Assembly (NCBI GenBank): GCA_043808235.1
Contig: JAZDFC010000058.1
Span: 1 to 41,228 of the forward strand
Direction of reading: 5' to 3'
DNA from: JAZDFC01 sp043808235
Lineage (GTDB): Bacteria; Bacteroidota; Ignavibacteria; Ignavibacteriales; Melioribacteraceae
DNA length: 41,228 bases
In this document: positions 17,801-26,060 of the stretch, piece after piece
How the letters are laid out: each line of letters begins with the position of its first letter
How positions within the stretch are numbered: position 1 is the first letter of the stretch
The notes under the pieces: generated by a model
Seen by the model: only the letters and a program-made list of their open reading frames with translations
Databases searched by the model: none
What the model was told of the DNA's origin: nothing
Position numbers and translations under genes: made by a program

Positions 17801-19219
17801 ATGAGTACCGTAATCCAAAAACTTCCTTTCAGAGAAAAAATCTCTTATGGTTTTGGTGACCTTGCATCCGTGCTTTACTGGCAGACCTTTATGTTGTATT
17901 TCACATATTTTTATACGGATGTATTTTTAATTCCTGCCAGCGTTGCCGCCACTATGTTTCTCGTAAGTAGAATTTGGGATGGTGTAAACGATCCTTTGAT
18001 GGGAATTCTTGCAGACCGCACTAAAACACGATGGGGTCATTTCCGTCCATATCTACTTTGGATGTGCGTACCATTTGCTATTGTTGGCGTACTAACATTT
18101 ACTGTCCCGGATTTTGGACCGGAAGGAAAAATAGTCTGGGCTTATGCAACTTTTATTTTGATAATGATGCTGTACACTGCAATCAATATTCCTTACACAG
18201 CATTGCTCGGAGTTATCACGCCGGATTCAAATGAGCGTACAAGTGTCTCCTCATTCAAATTCCTATTCGCCTTTTCTGCCGGTATTATTGTTTCGGCTAC
18301 TTTGCTGCCTTTGGTTAAAGCGCTTGGCGGAGAAAATGAGGCTCAAGGATGGCAATATACTTTTATGATTTACGGTGCTGCCGCAATTGTTTTCTTTTTG
18401 ATAGCATTCTTAGGTACCAAAGAACGTGTGCTGCCTCCCAAATCTCAGAAGATGTCAGTTAAAAAAGATTTATTTGAATTGGTTACTAATACTCCCTGGC
18501 TCATTCTTTTGGCTGCTACTATAACTTTTATTTTATTTGTTGCAGTGCGCGGAAGCGTTACCGTTCATTATTTTAAATATGTTGTTGGAACGCAGACACT
18601 TTCTCTGCCGTTCATGGGAACAGATACCTATGATTTTGAAACACTGACTTCGGCTTTTAATACAATCGGGCAAATTTCGGCATTCATTGGTGTATTGATA
18701 GTAAGCTGGTTTGCAAAAATTTTAGGAAAGAAAAAAGCTTTCATGATAATTTTTATTGTTGCAATTGTAAGTACAGCGGCGTTTTACTTCCTAAAAGCCG
18801 ATCAAATTGGACTGATCTTTTTCTTTCAAATAACCGGCTCAATCACCGGCGGTCCGCTCAGCGTGTTAATTTGGGCAATGTATGCAGATACTGCTGATTA
18901 CGGAGAATGGAAACGCGGACGAAGAGCAACCGGATTGGTGTTCTCAGCTTCAACCATGTCGCAAAAATTCGGATGGGCATTTGGAGCTTTTGTTGCACTC
19001 ACTCTCATGTCGCAAGTTGGATTTGAACCAAACGCTGCACAATCCGAAAGCAGTTTGAACGGATTAATTTTACTGTTCAGTTTAATTCCGGCCGGATTTG
19101 GAGTGATCTCAACAATAATTGTTTTCTTTTATCCGCTGAATGATAAGCGCGTTGATCAAATTGTACTCGAACTCCAGGAAAGACGAAAAGCAATCGGCGA
19201 AGAAACAGTAATAGAATAG
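17801..19219 (+). CDS. GPH-family sodium/sugar symporter (melibiose carrier-like MFS)
   Basis: A 472-residue inner-membrane transporter with about 12 hydrophobic segments. The opening EKISYGFGDLASVLYWQTF and the motif DGVNDPLMGILADRTKTRWGHFRPYLLW are hallmarks of the glycoside-pentoside-hexuronide:cation symporters. IWAMYADTADYGEWKRGRRATGLVFSA is the matching conserved second-half motif. The family couples Na+ or H+ to uptake of glycosides and disaccharides. Downstream cytoplasmic phosphorylases suggest that intact oligosaccharides are the cargo. GAGG lies 5 bp before the ATG. The 141-bp gap from the regulator may hold a promoter, but I found no acceptable sigma-54 match in it. Confidence 0.93.
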   Translation: MSTVIQKLPFREKISYGFGDLASVLYWQTFMLYFTYFYTDVFLIPASVAATMFLVSRIWDGVNDPLMGILADRTKTRWGHFRPYLLWMCVPFAIVGVLTFTVPDFGPEGKIVWAYATFILIMMLYTAINIPYTALLGVITPDSNERTSVSSFKFLFAFSAGIIVSATLLPLVKALGGENEAQGWQYTFMIYGAAAIVFFLIAFLGTKERVLPPKSQKMSVKKDLFELVTNTPWLILLAATITFILFVAVRGSVTVHYFKYVVGTQTLSLPFMGTDTYDFETLTSAFNTIGQISAFIGVLIVSWFAKILGKKKAFMIIFIVAIVSTAAFYFLKADQIGLIFFFQITGSITGGPLSVLIWAMYADTADYGEWKRGRRATGLVFSASTMSQKFGWAFGAFVALTLMSQVGFEPNAAQSESSLNGLILLFSLIPAGFGVISTIIVFFYPLNDKRVDQIVLELQERRKAIGEETVIE

Positions 19220-19240
19220 TTTTTTGCAAAATTTAATTGG

Positions 19241-19267
19241 GTAGCTCAGAATATTATTCTGAGCTAC
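19241..19267. promoter_or_regulatory. Strong intra-operon hairpin between symporter and GH130 genes
   Basis: GTAGCTCAGAAT (19241-19252) and ATTCTGAGCTAC (19256-19267) form a perfect 12-bp stem with a 3-nt loop. No T run follows on the plus strand; the next bases are GATAAAAA, then an AT-rich leader and GAGG before the GH130 ATG. It could protect the symporter message, act as an RNA processing site, or attenuate read-through. Confidence 0.7.
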
Positions 19268-19300
19268 GATAAAAATATTTAAAATAAATGAGGAAAAAAC

Positions 19301-20293
19301 ATGAGCAACACAATTATCGGGGATGCATTACCAAACATCCCGTGGGAAGAAAAACCAAAAGGTTGTACCGATGTAATATGGCGATTCAGCGGCAACCCTG
19401 TAATTGACTGGAATCCGATACCGAAAGCCGCAAGAATTTATAACAGCGCAGTTATGCCTTACAACGGTGAGTTTGTTGGTGTATTCCGTGCGGATCAAAA
19501 AAACGGAAGAGCCACTTTATTCTTTGGAACAAGCAAAGATGCAATCAATTGGAATATCGGTCCCAACCCGATAGAATGGGTTGATGAAAAGGGAAATCCG
19601 AATCCGACAAGTTATGCATATGATCCGCGTTTGGTAAAAATTGAAGATATGTATTATATAACATGGTGCGATGATATGCACGGCGCGTCAATCGGTTTGG
19701 GAAGAACAACAGATTTTAAAACTTTCGTAAAGATGCCGAATCCATTAATGCCTTTTAATAGAAACGGAGTTTTATTCCCGAGAAAAATAAATGGAATGTA
19801 CAAATTATTAAGCCGTCCGAGCGACAGCGGGCATACGCCGTTCGGTGATATCTTCATTAGCGAAAGCCCGGATTTAATTTATTGGGGAAAACACAGATTC
19901 GTAATGGGTAAAGGCGGACAAGGCTGGTGGCAGGGAGTTAAGATTGGCGCGGGTCCGGTTCCAATAGAAACGAAAGACGGTTGGCTGTTATTCTATCACG
20001 GTGTTTCAACAACATGCAACGGATTTGTTTACAGCTACGGTGCGGTAATACTTGATATAAACGAACCATGCAAAGTATTGTACAGAACGCGAGATTATTT
20101 ATTAACGCCGGAGAAGCCTTACGAAACAACCGGCTTTGTTCCCAATGTTACTTTCCCGTGCGCAAATTTATACGATGCCGCTACCGGAAGAATTGCAATT
20201 TATTACGGTGCCGCAGATACATACACCGCCGTTGCATTTGCACAGGTGGATGAGTTGCTTGAATACATAAAAGCGAATTCGGAAAAACATTGA
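19301..20293 (+). CDS. GH130 beta-mannoside phosphorylase
   Basis: A 330-residue cytoplasmic protein without a signal peptide. It shows the five-bladed GH130 pattern: RIYNSAVMPYNGEFVGVFRAD near 45-65, SYAYDPRLVKIEDMYYITW (104-122) with D108 as the expected general acid, FPRKINGMYKLLSRPSD, and VKIGAGPVPIETKDGWLLFYHG near 213-234, where K214, R161 and H233 are candidates for phosphate contacts. Family members split beta-1,4-mannosides with phosphate to mannose-1-phosphate and the acceptor (glucose, mannose or N-acetylglucosamine). The short length fits the shorter subgroup (GH130_2-like) better than the ~390-residue mannosylglucose phosphorylases. The exact acceptor cannot be read from sequence. 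It is the first enzyme of the phosphorylase pair. Confidence 0.9.
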   Translation: MSNTIIGDALPNIPWEEKPKGCTDVIWRFSGNPVIDWNPIPKAARIYNSAVMPYNGEFVGVFRADQKNGRATLFFGTSKDAINWNIGPNPIEWVDEKGNPNPTSYAYDPRLVKIEDMYYITWCDDMHGASIGLGRTTDFKTFVKMPNPLMPFNRNGVLFPRKINGMYKLLSRPSDSGHTPFGDIFISESPDLIYWGKHRFVMGKGGQGWWQGVKIGAGPVPIETKDGWLLFYHGVSTTCNGFVYSYGAVILDINEPCKVLYRTRDYLLTPEKPYETTGFVPNVTFPCANLYDAATGRIAIYYGAADTYTAVAFAQVDELLEYIKANSEKH

Positions 20294-20297
20294 AATA

Positions 20298-20819
20298 ATG
20301 GAAGATGGAAAATGTTAAATGGAAAATGGAAAAGAATGAAATAGAAATTCTTTAACCATTCATGAGGTGAAATTATGAATCCGAAAACAGAAGAACTGCT
20401 GCAAAGAACTTTTCAGTTTGGAGTAGATACTCTTAAATTTCTGATGACACTTCCCAAAGAAAAAGTTTATAGTATTATTATATTTCAATTAGCTAAATCC
20501 AGTACATCTTCCGGCTCCAATTACGAAGAAGCGCAGGGTGCGGAATCGGCGAAAGATTTCAATCATAAGATTGGGATTGTTTTAAAAGAAATCCGGGAAA
20601 GTAATTATTGGTATCGTGTTTTGAACGCCATTTTCCCGGATTCAAAGGATAACAAAGAATTACGCAGATTATTAAACGAGAGTATAGAATTGAAGAAAAT
20701 TTTTTCATCAATCAAAATTTCAACACAGAATAAAATTAATCGGAAAGATGAATCATAAAAATATTTTCCTCCACCGAAGGCGGAATACATTTTCCATCTT
20801 CCATTTACCATTTAACATG
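20298..20819. mobile_element. Inverted-repeat cassette carrying a four-helix-bundle gene
   Basis: The S23-like gene is bounded by inverted copies of one repeat family. ATGGAAGATGGAAAATGT (20298-20315) matches the complement of 20787-20804 perfectly over 18 bp. ATGTTAAATGGAAAATGG (20312-20329) matches the complement of 20801-20818 with one mismatch. The two blocks are swapped in order between the ends. The cassette starts 5 bp after the GH130 stop and ends 3 bp before the GH94 ribosome site, so it fills exactly the space between two operon genes. No transposase is present; mobility, if any, would be in trans. The mobile-element call is inference. Confidence 0.6.
20375..20758 (+). CDS. Four-helix-bundle protein (23S rRNA intervening-sequence/S23 family)
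   Basis: A 127-residue all-helical protein. It has the family signature SSGSNYEEAQGAESAKDFNHK, followed by IVLKEIRESNYWYRVL. These proteins were first noted in intervening sequences of 23S rRNA genes and are common as stand-alone genes in Bacteroidota; their molecular job is not settled, and homologues in diversity-generating retroelements bind nucleic acid or protein. GAGGTGA lies 4 bp before the ATG. It interrupts a catabolic operon and is flanked by inverted repeats, which suggests insertion rather than a role in sugar use. Confidence 0.9.
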   Translation: MNPKTEELLQRTFQFGVDTLKFLMTLPKEKVYSIIIFQLAKSSTSSGSNYEEAQGAESAKDFNHKIGIVLKEIRESNYWYRVLNAIFPDSKDNKELRRLLNESIELKKIFSSIKISTQNKINRKDES

Positions 20820-20833
20820 TAGAAGGAGTTTTT

Positions 20834-23227
20834 ATGCAATACGGTTTTTTTGATGACAAGAACAAAGAATATGTAATTGAACGACCCGATACACCGAAGT
20901 CGTGGAGCAACTATCTCGGTTCGACAGAGTACGGAGCGATTATTACAAACAACGCCGGCGGTTACAGCTTTATTAAATCTGCTGCACAAGGAAGATTTAC
21001 ACGTCTCCGTTTCAATGTAATCCCGATGGATCAGCCGGGAAGATATTTCTATCTTCACGATAAAGACAGCAAGGATTTTTGGTCGACATCATGGCAGCCG
21101 GTTGGCAAACCGTTATCGGAATTCAAATCCGTTTGCCGTCACGGAGCTGCTTACACAAAGATCGATTCGGAATATTCCAGGATAAAATCGGAATCGCTGT
21201 ACTTTGTTCCGCTTGGAAAGAATTACGAATGCTGGTTGCTGAAGGTAACAAACACAGATAACAAGAAAAGAAATCTCAGCGTGTTCACATATGTTGAATA
21301 CGCAAACAACTGGAACCTTTCCCAGGATATGATTAACCTGCAGTACTCGCAATATATTATGAAGATGGATGTTGTTGATAATATTATTGATCACGGGACA
21401 AATGTTTACATGCCTTCAAACCCGGAACATTTCGAAGATAACGGTCAAAGCCGTCATACATTCCTTGCGATAACCGGCGCTGAAGTTAAAGGATTCGATA
21501 CCGACCGCGAAATATTTCTTGGACCATACCGTACATACGCAAATCCAATCGTTGTTGAAAACGGAAAATGCAGTAACTCGGTTGCTGTGGGTGATAACGG
21601 ATGCGGAACATTGCAAGTTGATGCTGAATTACAACCGGGCGAATCAAAAGAACTTGTCGTACTAATGGGAATCGGCGCCGCCGGTATTGAAGGTAAAAAT
21701 GCTATTTCGGAATTAGGCGATCCTGCAAAAGTAAAAGAAGAATTTGCGAAGCTGAAAGAATATTGGCACTCGCGAATCGAAGGATTGACAGCCGAAACCC
21801 CGGATGCGGAATTCAACAGCATGTTCAATATGTGGAATCCGTACAACAATTTAATCACGTATGCGTGGTCGCGTGCAGCGAGTCTTGTTTATTCCGGAGA
21901 ACGTGACGGGCTTGGATATCGCGATACAGTCCAGGATATGCTTGGAATAATTCACTCGATCCCGGAAGAAGTTAAAGAAAGATTAGAGTTGATGATAACC
22001 GGACAGGTCTCAAACGGCGGCGCTATGCCGGTTGTAAAACCTTTCGCGCACAATCCCGGTAAAGAGAAAGTGCCCGAAAGCAATGAATACCGTTCCGACG
22101 ACTGCATGTGGATCTTCAATACGATTCCGGTTTACGTAAAAGAAACCGGTGATATTTCATTTTACGAAAAAGTTCTTCCGTATGCCGATAACGGCGAAGC
22201 TACTGTGCTCGGACATATGCGACAGGCAATTCAATTCAATCTCGATCATTCCGGCAAACATGGATTCCCGTGCGGACTCTCGGCGGACTGGAATGATTGT
22301 TTGGTTCTCGGTTTTGACGGTGAAACAACATTCGTTGCATTTCAATTGAGATATGCTTTAAAAACTTACATAGAAATTGTTGAGATGTTAAATAAACCCG
22401 AAGAAGTAAAATGGGCGGAAGCGCATTTGAAAACTCTCGATGAAAATCTCGAAAAGTTTGCATGGGACGGCGAATGGTATTTACGCGCTTACCGTGCCGA
22501 TGGATTGAAATTCGGTTCGCACGAAAATGACGAAGCATCGATATTCCTGGAACCCCAACCATGGGCAGTAATAAGCGGACACACTACCAAAGATCAATCT
22601 GTAAAACTTCTTGAAATGGTTAATAAAAGATTATCAACCGATTACGGATTGATGATAAACGATCCGCCGGTTGAAACAACAGATCCCGGTGTAATCAAAT
22701 CGCGGTTGTTCAATAAAGGAATGAAAGAGAACGCTTCGATATTCCAGCACACGCAGAGCTGGGTTGTTATTGCGGAAACATTAGTCGGCAACGGCAACCG
22801 CGCGTATGAGTATTATAGAAAATTTATGCCCGCCGCATACAACACAAAAGCGGAAGTGCGCCAAACCGATCCATATGTTTATTGCCAATTCACTAACAGT
22901 AAATACTCGCCGCGTTACGGTGCATCGCGTTTACCGTGGCTTAGCGGAACCGCATCCTGGGCTTATTTCACGGCGGCGCAATTCATACTTGGAGTGCAGC
23001 CGGATTATGTAGGATTAAAAATCGATCCATGCATTCCTTCCGATTGGAAAGAAGTAAAAGTCTCGAGAAGATTCCGGGGTAAGAATTTCAACATCGTTAT
23101 TAAGAATGAAAACGGCGTTCAAAAAGGCGTGAAGAAATTAACCGTGAACGGAAAAGAGATCTTTGGCAATTTAATCTTGCTTAATGAATTGAAAGAGAAC
23201 AACGATGTTGTTGTAATGATGGGATAG
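20834..23227 (+). CDS. GH94 disaccharide phosphorylase (cellobiose/chitobiose phosphorylase-like)
   Basis: A 797-residue cytoplasmic enzyme, the usual length for the cellobiose/chitobiose phosphorylase group. The N-terminal beta-sandwich starts MQYGFFDDKNKEYVIERPDT and includes NYLGSTEYGAIITNNAGGYS. The (alpha/alpha)6 barrel carries GLGYRDTVQD (359-368) and the catalytic SADWNDC (D485 as general acid). HTQSWVVIAETLVGNGNRA, WLSGTASWAYF and GLKIDPCIPSDW complete the family pattern. It would phosphorolyse a beta-linked glucosyl or N-acetylglucosaminyl disaccharide to the sugar-1-phosphate. The segment ADNGEATVLGHMRQA recalls chitobiose phosphorylases as much as cellobiose enzymes, so the substrate stays open. 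AGAAGGAG precedes the ATG. Confidence 0.92.
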   Translation: MQYGFFDDKNKEYVIERPDTPKSWSNYLGSTEYGAIITNNAGGYSFIKSAAQGRFTRLRFNVIPMDQPGRYFYLHDKDSKDFWSTSWQPVGKPLSEFKSVCRHGAAYTKIDSEYSRIKSESLYFVPLGKNYECWLLKVTNTDNKKRNLSVFTYVEYANNWNLSQDMINLQYSQYIMKMDVVDNIIDHGTNVYMPSNPEHFEDNGQSRHTFLAITGAEVKGFDTDREIFLGPYRTYANPIVVENGKCSNSVAVGDNGCGTLQVDAELQPGESKELVVLMGIGAAGIEGKNAISELGDPAKVKEEFAKLKEYWHSRIEGLTAETPDAEFNSMFNMWNPYNNLITYAWSRAASLVYSGERDGLGYRDTVQDMLGIIHSIPEEVKERLELMITGQVSNGGAMPVVKPFAHNPGKEKVPESNEYRSDDCMWIFNTIPVYVKETGDISFYEKVLPYADNGEATVLGHMRQAIQFNLDHSGKHGFPCGLSADWNDCLVLGFDGETTFVAFQLRYALKTYIEIVEMLNKPEEVKWAEAHLKTLDENLEKFAWDGEWYLRAYRADGLKFGSHENDEASIFLEPQPWAVISGHTTKDQSVKLLEMVNKRLSTDYGLMINDPPVETTDPGVIKSRLFNKGMKENASIFQHTQSWVVIAETLVGNGNRAYEYYRKFMPAAYNTKAEVRQTDPYVYCQFTNSKYSPRYGASRLPWLSGTASWAYFTAAQFILGVQPDYVGLKIDPCIPSDWKEVKVSRRFRGKNFNIVIKNENGVQKGVKKLTVNGKEIFGNLILLNELKENNDVVVMMG

Positions 23228-23245
23228 TAAAGGAAAAGCACAAGT

Positions 23246-23403
23246 AGCTTCAGCCACATTCTTCCGAATAAATGTGGCTAAAGCCAAATTCTTTTATTTG
23301 TTTTTAACCCGTTCGCTGAAGCGAACGGAAATATTTATCAAAAATTGCCGTTGCCTTCAGGCAACGGATCAAAAAATAAAAAATTACCAGCGGCTTTAGC
23401 CGC
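23246..23403. repeat. Cluster of four short palindromes between GH94 and GH27
   Basis: Four separate inverted repeats lie in a row: 23247-23284 (14-bp arms with one mismatch, 10-nt loop), 23309-23328 (8-bp arms, loop TGAA), 23348-23367 (8-bp arms, loop TTCA) and 23390-23403 (6-bp arms, loop TT). Their centres share a GCTTCAGC/GCTGAAGC/CCTTCAGG/CTTTAG theme. They have no terminator T runs. They look like repetitive extragenic palindromes and may shape message stability between the two enzymes. Confidence 0.75.
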
Positions 23404-23465
23404 ATTACTCAACAAATAAACACTATACAGCAACTATGTTCACTGAAATATTCAATGAGGTGGTT

Positions 23466-24692
23466 ATGAAAGCAACAGCAACAAAATATTTTGTATTAAT
23501 TCTCTCTTTATTTCTCGCAATGTTTTCTTCAAACATATTTTCACAGAAGTTCGAAAAGCTTGCGCTAACTCCACCGATGGGTTGGAACAGCTGGAATAAC
23601 TTTGCATGCAATGTTGATGAAAAGTTAATCCGCGAGACTGCCGATGCAATCGTATCATCCGGAATGAAGGATGCGGGTTATGTTTATGTAAATATCGACG
23701 ACTGCTGGCACGGACAACGCGACAGTCTCGGATTTATTCATCCCGATCCGGAAAGATTTCCTTCGGGCATGAAAGCGCTTGCGGATTACATTCACTCGCT
23801 CGGATTGAAATTGGGAATTTATTCCGATGCCGGATGGCAAACATGTGGAAGCAAGCCCGGCAGCCGGGGACGTGAATTTCAGGACGCCCTCACTTATGCA
23901 CAATGGGAAATCGATTATTTGAAATATGATTGGTGCAATACCGAAGCGCTGAACGCCGAAGGTGCGTATTCAACAATGAGGAACGCTTTGTTTGAAGCAG
24001 GTCGTCCGATTGTTTTCAGTCTTTGTGAATGGGGAAATAACAAACCCTGGACTTGGGCAAAGAATGTTGGTCACTTGTGGCGTACAACGGGTGATATTAC
24101 AAATTGCTTCGATTGCGTCGTCGATCACGGTTCATGGAAATCGTGGGGTGTAACATATATCCTCGATATGCAGGATGGATTGCGTGAATACGCCGGACCC
24201 GATCATTGGAACGATCCCGATATGATGGAAGTAGGAAACGGGATGTCGGTTAACGAAGACCGCGCACATTTCACAATGTGGTGTATGCTTGCCGCGCCGC
24301 TTATCGCAGGTAACGATGTACGCAATATGAAAAAAGAATCACTGGAGATTCTTACAAATAAAGAAGTGATTGCGATTGATCAAGATCCGCTTGGAATACA
24401 GGGATTGAAATACTCAGACAGAGACAGCGTCGAAGTATGGTTCAAACCTCTTGTTGATGGTGACTGGGCGATGACCATATTAAACCGCAACAGCGATCCA
24501 AGAAAAGTTTCGTTTGATTGGAAGAATGAGAATGTAGACGACAAATTCTCCGGAAGGAAAACAGAATTTGTTAAAATTGTTTACTCATTAAAAAACTTAT
24601 GGACGAAGGAAGCCGCCGGAACTACTAAAGAAAAACTTGAAACCGAAGTGCCGGGACATGATGTGCTGGTGCTGAGATTGAAGAAAATGTAA
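23466..24692 (+). CDS. Exported GH27 alpha-galactosidase
   Basis: A 408-residue enzyme from the ATG at 23466, which has GAGG about 5 bp upstream; an ATG 30 bp earlier lacks such a site. Residues 1-27 are a signal peptide (FVLILSLFLAMFSSNIFSQ). Clan-D family motifs follow: TPPMGWNSWNNFAC, YVNIDDCWHG, LGIYSDAGWQTC, YLKYDWCN with nucleophile D155, WRTTGDI with acid/base D210, and DHWNDPDMMEVGNG. Family members remove alpha-1,6-galactose from galactomannan and raffinose-type oligosaccharides, or occasionally other alpha-linked sugars. Export puts it in the periplasm or on the surface, ahead of the cytoplasmic phosphorylases. A C-terminal beta domain is present, so the protein looks complete. Confidence 0.93.
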   Translation: MKATATKYFVLILSLFLAMFSSNIFSQKFEKLALTPPMGWNSWNNFACNVDEKLIRETADAIVSSGMKDAGYVYVNIDDCWHGQRDSLGFIHPDPERFPSGMKALADYIHSLGLKLGIYSDAGWQTCGSKPGSRGREFQDALTYAQWEIDYLKYDWCNTEALNAEGAYSTMRNALFEAGRPIVFSLCEWGNNKPWTWAKNVGHLWRTTGDITNCFDCVVDHGSWKSWGVTYILDMQDGLREYAGPDHWNDPDMMEVGNGMSVNEDRAHFTMWCMLAAPLIAGNDVRNMKKESLEILTNKEVIAIDQDPLGIQGLKYSDRDSVEVWFKPLVDGDWAMTILNRNSDPRKVSFDWKNENVDDKFSGRKTEFVKIVYSLKNLWTKEAAGTTKEKLETEVPGHDVLVLRLKKM

Positions 24693-24891
24693 GAGATTGT
24701 TTATAATTGATTATAAGATGTCGTTTCGAGTATGAAGCAGGGAGTAAGCAGTTAGGAGAAAGATACGTGATGCTTGATGCCAGTAAAAGGAAGGGAGTGA
24801 AAGAAAATTGTTTGATTGAGAGATTTAAAAGCCAGATTTTTTAGTCTAGAACAACATAGAAAAGTTGGGTTGTTTTATAGTAATTTGCTTC

Positions 24892-24990
24892 GACCGCATT
24901 GCGGTCACGGGATGATTTTCTTTCTTTGTTGTTACAAATGTTTGACCGCGTTGCGGTCGAGCGGATACATGAAATGACTGCGAAGCAGTC
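24892..24990. repeat. Three related GACCGC/GACTGC palindromes
   Basis: GACCGC-ATT-GCGGTC (24892-24906), GACCGC-GTT-GCGGTC (24944-24958) and GACTGC-GAA-GCAGTC (24976-24990) each have perfect 6-bp arms with a 3-nt loop. They form a spaced series of one motif family and could be protein binding sites or REP-like hairpins. Confidence 0.75.
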
Positions 24991-25300
24991 GAATGTATGA
25001 AGTAAATAAAATGAAGAAAGTAAACCGATGCCGGAGACTTGCCCGGCGTAAAGAAGTGGAGACGGGCATCGAAGAGATTTTGTTTTGTTGATTGATAAGT
25101 ATAAAAGCCGGGCTTTTATGTCACGTAATAATTTTAACAGTCTCCTTTAGCAAAGGGAGATACTGCTTTAGCCGGGAGGGATTTGAAGGGAGCTGGCTTT
25201 TGGGATGAAGAGGTTTCTTGTTTGTCGGTACGGTTTCGCAAATCCCCAGTCAAGCTTCGCTTGGCACCCGTCCCGGCTTAAAAGATCCGTCAAAAAAACT

Positions 25301-25326
25301 GCCGGACAGGTTTGCCGGGCAGGTTT
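25301..25326. repeat. 13-bp imperfect direct repeat
   Basis: GCCGGACAGGTTT is followed at once by GCCGGGCAGGTTT, with one difference. The ACAGG/GCAGG core also appears after hairpins near 25935 and 25985, so these elements may belong to one family. Confidence 0.6.
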
Positions 25327-25393
25327 GTTAAATAGGGAATTTTATGATGACGGGTTAATGAAACTATTGTAACTTACATTTGAGAATAAATCT

Positions 25394-25882
25394 ATGACAA
25401 GTAATATCTCAAAAATCTTTTATTTATCACCGTTTCGTGCATTTTCATTAATTGTGGTTTTTAATGTAATTTGTATCGGCGGCGGAATGGGCGTTCCGGT
25501 TTTCAATATATTATTCGGCTTTGTTTTAGGCTGGTATCTCATCCGCTGGATGCTCGTTAAAAAGTTTGATGAAAAGATAATATTGGCACGACTTATTCGT
25601 TATTCGTTTTTAATTGCGCTGGTAACTGCTGCCGGGATGGTTCTGATTTGGAGTGCGGCTATCTTAATAAACATAAAATCGGAAGCTGATATTGCAAACT
25701 TCGGTATCCCGCTTATTTTGTATGAACCCCGTGCAAGTCTTTTCGGCTGGCTAATATTGATGGTTGTTGTCTCGCCATTCCTTCAAATGCTGACCACTGT
25801 CTTTTCCGGAGTATTAACTTTAATATTGTGGTGGCGTAAAACGGGGACAGCTGTCAGGAGTTCAAAAGAAACTACGGATTAA
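25394..25882 (+). CDS. Small integral membrane protein of unknown function
   Basis: A 162-residue protein with four likely transmembrane helices, at about 15-31, 34-52, 67-92 and 117-145. A short basic stretch (KKFDEK) lies between the second and third, and the tail is hydrophilic (RKTGTAVRSSKETTD). I do not recognise a family. The ribosome site is weak (GAG about 11 bp upstream). It sits alone between two palindrome-rich gaps, so linkage to the sugar genes is not supported by spacing. The reading frame and membrane pattern make a real gene likely. Confidence 0.6.
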   Translation: MTSNISKIFYLSPFRAFSLIVVFNVICIGGGMGVPVFNILFGFVLGWYLIRWMLVKKFDEKIILARLIRYSFLIALVTAAGMVLIWSAAILINIKSEADIANFGIPLILYEPRASLFGWLILMVVVSPFLQMLTTVFSGVLTLILWWRKTGTAVRSSKETTD

Positions 25883-25891
25883 CTTCTTTAA

Positions 25892-26040
25892 TCCGCCAGA
25901 AAGAGGCGGACAAGTCCCGTCAACAAGATGACGGGCAGGAAGTAAAAAGTCCTCTTAGGGACAAGCTCCCGCAAAGAATGCGGGACAGGCTTAACCGCCG
26001 GAGGAATGAAATTTTATATAATCTTTCCGGGAGGAAAGAT
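25892..26040. repeat. Run of four hairpins between two small membrane-protein genes
   Basis: TCCGCC/GGCGGA (25892-25910), CCCGTC/GACGGG (25916-25935), TCCCGCA/TGCGGGA (25967-25985) and ATCTTTCC/GGAAAGAT (26021-26040) follow one another. The second and third are each followed by a CAGG tail. The last lies only 20 bp before the ATG at 26061 and could interfere with translation of that gene. Confidence 0.7.
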
Positions 26041-26060
26041 AAAAAGAGTTTTGTGTTTGT

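Larger units (their letters stand above)
24693..25393. other. Non-coding repeat-rich island
   Basis: I see no credible gene in these 701 bp. They hold several short palindromes (24892-24990, 25026-25071, 25141-25160, 25251-25263) and a 13-bp imperfect direct repeat (25301-25313 and 25314-25326). This looks like an accumulation of small intergenic elements between the enzyme operon and the two small membrane-protein genes. Confidence 0.6.

Noticed and set aside
24693..25393. Hidden small genes or RNA genes in the repeat island
   Set aside because: No frame with a ribosome site and plausible composition, no tRNA cloverleaf and no recognisable riboswitch core was found by eye.
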